A DNA stretch of 64,000 nucleotides from NCBI GenBank assembly GCA_021229015.1, contig CM037788.1, positions 52,149,369 to 52,213,368 on the forward strand, written 5' to 3'. Source of the DNA: Solen grandis (Eukaryota; Mollusca; Bivalvia; Adapedonta; Solenidae). This document shows positions 60,200 to 64,000 of this stretch, piece by piece (position 1 is the stretch's first letter; every line of letters begins with the position of its first letter). The position numbers were made by a program, and so were the translations under genes. The notes under the pieces are model-generated. The model was not told the DNA's origin. It searched no databases and worked only from the letters and a program-made list of their open reading frames with translations.

Positions 60200-60790
60200 A
60201 AAATGAACTTGAGTGATAATAGAACTATCTCACCGGCTTCATTAATGACCTGGCAATCGAAAAATGGTTAAAGATTCAACAATTATTCATTAACCTGCGT
60301 GTGGGCACATTTTTTGAGGCTCTGTTTTTCAATCGATTTTGTAATAATTGCCATGAAGGATTTTGCCATAATTGATTAGAGTATCGATAAGATTTTATAA
60401 GCGTACCTGAGCATGAAATGAACACGGTTGCGTGAAAGAAATAAGCATATTTTTTATGGGAATAATTGAAAATAAGCGATTTAAAGAGAAAGCATTTAAT
60501 TAAACTGTGCAGACTTTAACTTGCGTAATTAGAGTGTGTACCGTAATATATCGCTGATTGTCGGAATATGCCGTCTCTTTGGGGGCATAAAACTGACATA
60601 TGGTGAGCAATTAGGACAATGAAATAATTAAATTAAATCAACGGGAAAATAAAGATTATGCTTACATTTCAATACGTCATCGCGTGAAGTTTAATTCAGG
60701 AGGGATTTGACATATTTGTCTGTTCCACAAGGCGTCACATCAATTTCTAAATTACGGATTAATTACCTGGTTTGTGTTAACGCAGAAAAA
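60200..60790. promoter_or_regulatory. Candidate conserved non-coding (enhancer-like) block
   Basis: About 590 bp without repeats, microsatellites or ORFs. It is dense in homeodomain-type words (CATTAATGAC, ATTCATTAACC, TTAATTAAAC, AATTAGGACAATGAAATAAT, GGATTAATTACC) and TTGATTAG / ATCGAT-type words. This is the texture of developmental enhancers. Conservation cannot be judged from one sequence. Confidence 0.3.
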
Positions 60791-61013
60791 AGAAGAAAGA
60801 ATATAGCACAAATAGATACGTATATAGTGCTACTATACAACAAGTGATATGCATATATATCAGATAAATGAATATTATCTAATTCATTTTTTTTTCAAGA
60901 ATCAAACATTTTTAACAACAAAAAATTAATTTGTGCTATTTGATAAAAGAAATGTATCGCTAAAGTGGATTGTGTTATGTATCATCAATTTTTTCTTTAT
61001 GTTATCATAGAAA
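60791..61013. other. Spacer
   Basis: AT-rich; nothing recognised. Confidence 0.5.
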
Positions 61014-61245
61014 AGAACCTGCAATGGCGTAGCAGGTCCTAAACTGATGTTGAGGCCCGGATTTTTTTTTCTCTAGGATGCGCGTAGGTGCGTTTTCCGG
61101 CATTTCTGGTGCCAAAATGCAATAATATCGCACGTTTTCAATGATTTTTTTTTTGGACTTTTTGAAAATACCATTTCTCGAAATGATGTTCAGGGGAGGG
61201 CCTTAAGTGCTTACAGGCTACAGGGGGCTACGCCAGCCCCTGACA
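61014..61245. mobile_element. Repeat fragment with GGCGTAGC / GCTACGCC ends
   Basis: CTGCAATGGCGTAGCAGGTC at the left is roughly inverted by GGGGGCTACGCCAGCCCCTG at the right. The middle has GCGCGTAGGTGCGTTTTCCG and GGGGAGGGCCTTAAGTGCTT. I recall similar ends as common in marine invertebrate DNA. No second copy in the window. Confidence 0.5.
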
Positions 61246-61424
61246 AAGTTACGAGAAATCATTGCATCGTTGTTTTAATGGATATACATTAGGTTTGTAT
61301 TAATCAGCGATGAATACGTTAAATCACGAACTGAAATTCGTTCTTAGCGTCACCAGTGTTACTATAATGGATGTACATTTTTACAATTATTTGTAACAAT
61401 ACATTTTAGATTTAAATCTTAAAC
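61246..61424. other. Spacer
   Basis: Nothing recognised. Confidence 0.5.
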
Positions 61425-61508
61425 ATGGCGGAGGAAAATCGTGTAAAACAGAAATCTTTTTACATAGATGAATCCTTATTTATCATTTGTCAACGTGTTG
61501 AAATGTAA
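61425..61508 (+). CDS. Candidate short ORF or first exon, 27 codons
   Basis: TTAAACATGGCGGAGG is a very favourable start context and the frame begins MAEENRVKQKSFYIDE, a typical acidic, soluble N-terminus. It closes after 27 codons at TAA 61506. An internal donor (AATC then GTGTAA at 61441) is weak. It could be the first exon of an unseen gene, a remnant of a processed retrocopy, or chance. Confidence 0.2.
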   Translation: MAEENRVKQKSFYIDESLFIICQRVEM

Positions 61509-61663
61509 TTTAGTCGCGTTTTGCACGAATTGAATTTACAATTTCAGTATAATGGCAGATGATAAATATGTTAACTATTAGAATGACTTTGTTTATCTTC
61601 TTGATATATAGAGCCTCGTAAACACATGTTATTATATGTGGTGAAATTGAATATTTGGTTTAA

Positions 61664-61665
<2 letters not shown>
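61509..61665. other. Spacer
   Basis: Nothing recognised. Confidence 0.5.

Positions 61666-61701
<36 letters not shown>
61666..61701. repeat. (CA)n microsatellite
   Basis: About 18 CA units followed by T6. Confidence 0.95.
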
Positions 61702-61704
<3 letters not shown>

Positions 61705-64000
61705 TTTTAAAGTGCCGCATGTGCCCAATAATTTTGAGATGAATATTCTATGTACTAAAAAATAAACACCTCTCTGTTTAATGTTTTTTCAACTACAGAT
61801 TATCCAGCAATATGTGTAGTGTTAAAATTATAGTTTTTATATCTTTAATTACATAAAAAATAAAATCAAAATAGCTCTTAGATCCATGTACGGATTTTAT
61901 GTATCAAACATTATTTATTGCTTCTTTTGCACAGTAATCTTTGAATTTAATCAAAGCGCCTTTCAAAGGGTATGAAACTATTTTAAGACGTTCATAACTT
62001 TACACGCATTAAAGCATTTATCCTGCGAGGTGCGATTCGTCCCTGCGGCATTGTCACTTTAACCTTATTGTTCATAGTGATTTTCGGCACCTTTGATGTG
62101 AAATGATCAAAATTGAATGACACATAAATGGCTAAGCAGAGGTATCCAAAAGGTTAAAATAAAATGAGTTAAAGCACTGGTATTAGATCAGAGACCACAC
62201 GGGTGGTCACAACTCCATTACAGTAGAAGAGGGGCACTTTTAACGTTCAACTTTTATTAACGAGGACTAAATCTAAAGCCAAAACAAATATTATAATTAA
62301 ATATGCCATGTAAATAAAAACTTCTTACGAAGTATTGAACCTTTTGTCGAAATATTTGTGTATTTGAGTGAAGGTAGCATTTATTATTTATAGCGTTTTA
62401 CTTATTAGATGAGTGTACATTTTCGCAACGATTTTCTATATCACAAGGTGTTTTACTTCAAATTATGAATAAAAATTGACATTCAATACGCGCACACTCT
62501 CGGGCTATTGCAGAATATTTCCATTAAATATAAGTACATCATTATCTTTATAGAACCTTCAATTTTATAGCAGTTCATTATCTTCCAAAATAGCTCACTT
62601 TACTTGAAATATATAAATAGATTTACTGCTCTACATCTGGTCATTTAAACGTTTTGATATAATAAAAAATATAAAATTATGTCACATTTTAAACGATACT
62701 TAAATTACATGTGATATATTGAATAAAGCCACTGGTAAAACTGATTGAATTCGACAACCTGGCTTCCACACGACTCTCCTCAATTCCTAGTTAAAGGGTA
62801 TTGTATGGCAGAAGTGTATACACCGCAATGCCATAACGTTTCAACCCCTGATTATTCCAACAATAAAAAATAAACTGCAGTTTAATTGTCCATTTTAAGG
62901 CATCCCATGTTTATATTAAACATAGCAGGTTCAAATACGCTTACTTCCTGGAGACACTAAACTCGAACATCAAACGTTCCTTATCTGCTTTAATTATCAT
63001 CGGTACCCGTTACATGGTTAATAAACGTGGTTTTGTGGGCCCGGTTTTCTAGATGTAAGGGGGACGAAGCAGAATAACACTTTGGCGCACACCCTTGAAA
63101 TCCTATATTGTAAACACACTCGTCCGATAAGCTGAATAGTATGTGAAAACTATTACTAGTTTATGGCTTGGACGAAAACGTTTCGAAGAGTATCCCCAGA
63201 AATCTTGCCGATTTTCATTTCTTGACCGACTAATTACTTTTATTATCAAAGGTCACGCAGCATGATAAAACAAAAAATGATTGGCAATCTGGACAAATGC
63301 CAAACAAAATTATTTCATCTGGTTGTTGTCATTGTAATAAACGATGCTGACCAGATGTCTTCGGCTTCAATATGTTCAGTATACCTTTATAAAACACAGG
63401 TCTCCCGTGTTTTCAGGACTACCTTTGCTTCTTGCTTTCTACTTATGATCCTTAACATGAACAGTTTAAAATCGTTTTCAAGCATAAAAATAATGAATAA
63501 ACATTAATAAATATGAATAGAACAACAAAATTAGTATTAAGAATATCGGAGATTATAAACCTTATTTGTATTTCATATATCAACGAAATCAAAATTGATG
63601 CAGAAAAGTCAACCGATATGCCTACCTACCATTTTTAACCAATTTTTAAAACGTCTGTATACCTAATTTATGTGAAAACATGACAATGAAATGAAAGCAA
63701 AATGCTTCTTATTCATTAGTTTTAAGATATTTACGTCGATTGGGAAACAAGTTTTTGCAACTTATACAAAGCCCTCTCGATGGTTTGTGAGCTGGACCAG
63801 TTCTTTGCGCCAAGAAAAATCCTTGCCACCAAGGATCCGAAAACCTTCGTGGTCAGATAACATGTATATAAATATTATGTCTGTCTACCACACTGTGTTT
63901 CTTTGTTTTCATTGGAAAAAAAAACCAAAAAAACCTCCAATACGGTAATGTCATGTACATATGGTGACATTGTATAAATATTGCGTGCTATAAACAATTT
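61702..64000. other. Gene-free stretch to the window end
   Basis: No supportable exon or repeat. A short hairpin GACCAC-ACGG-GTGGTC lies near 62193-62208. The ORFs at 63262-63507 and 63691-63948 have no family features I can defend. Confidence 0.45.

Noticed and set aside
63691..63948. Reverse strand faintly like a Penelope/GIY-type segment (W.RKEL)
   Set aside because: A single short resemblance with stops around it; not enough to claim a retroelement.

Overview
This window looks like nuclear DNA of a marine bivalve, probably a heterodont (venerid-type) clam. The evidence is AT-rich sequence with no dense open reading frames, tRNA-derived SINEs whose 3' ends read like GACGTTAAACCAAACAAAC, a tandem-core element with GCTCACCTGAG termini, and short hairpins containing CTGATCAGG. 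I recall these as common in clam and oyster genomes; no search was run. There is no prokaryotic gene organisation and no convincing complete gene. Most of the window is intergenic or intronic DNA holding many small, mostly non-autonomous mobile elements, minisatellites and palindromes.

Layout. 1-7.6 kb: plain AT-rich DNA, two short inverted repeats, a 1.4-kb G-poor minisatellite (4.0-5.43 kb) and an array of CTCGT...ACGAG units holding a 24-G run. 7.6-14 kb: several SINEs, a TTAA-flanked 156-bp MITE, and a 1.2-kb element with a 319-bp tandem core and Helitron/Helentron-like ends. 14.6-17 kb: two arrays of a ~21-bp unit facing each other in opposite orientation, then a ~390-bp MITE and a SINE. 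17-22 kb: quiet DNA with one possible 134-bp exon. 22.1-23.4 kb: a SINE fragment running into a GT microsatellite, then a 14-copy 21-bp satellite that appears to have grown from one arm of a palindromic element. 24.4 kb: a 100-N assembly gap beside a decayed mariner transposase. 25-43 kb: mostly repeat-poor, with two copies of a ~182-bp MITE, possible promoter or first-exon sites near 26.05 and 42.5 kb, and the most coding-like anonymous ORF (41.27-41.6 kb, minus strand). 43.6-52.5 kb: a LINE 3' fragment, more SINEs and two MITEs. 54.7-55.7 kb: a near-perfect hairpin and an array of CTCGTGGCCACGAG palindromes around a (CAA)33 tract. 56-64 kb: quiet DNA with a candidate conserved non-coding block (60.2-60.8 kb) and one short ORF with a strong start context.

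No genes can be shown to work together here. What links the features is repeat biology. At least four structures combine inverted symmetry with tandem expansion (5.6, 14.7-16.1, 22.7-23.3 and 55.1-55.7 kb). This suggests repeated conversion of palindromic elements into tandem arrays. Coding calls are low-confidence candidates; the repeat calls rest on within-window sequence identity and are firmer.
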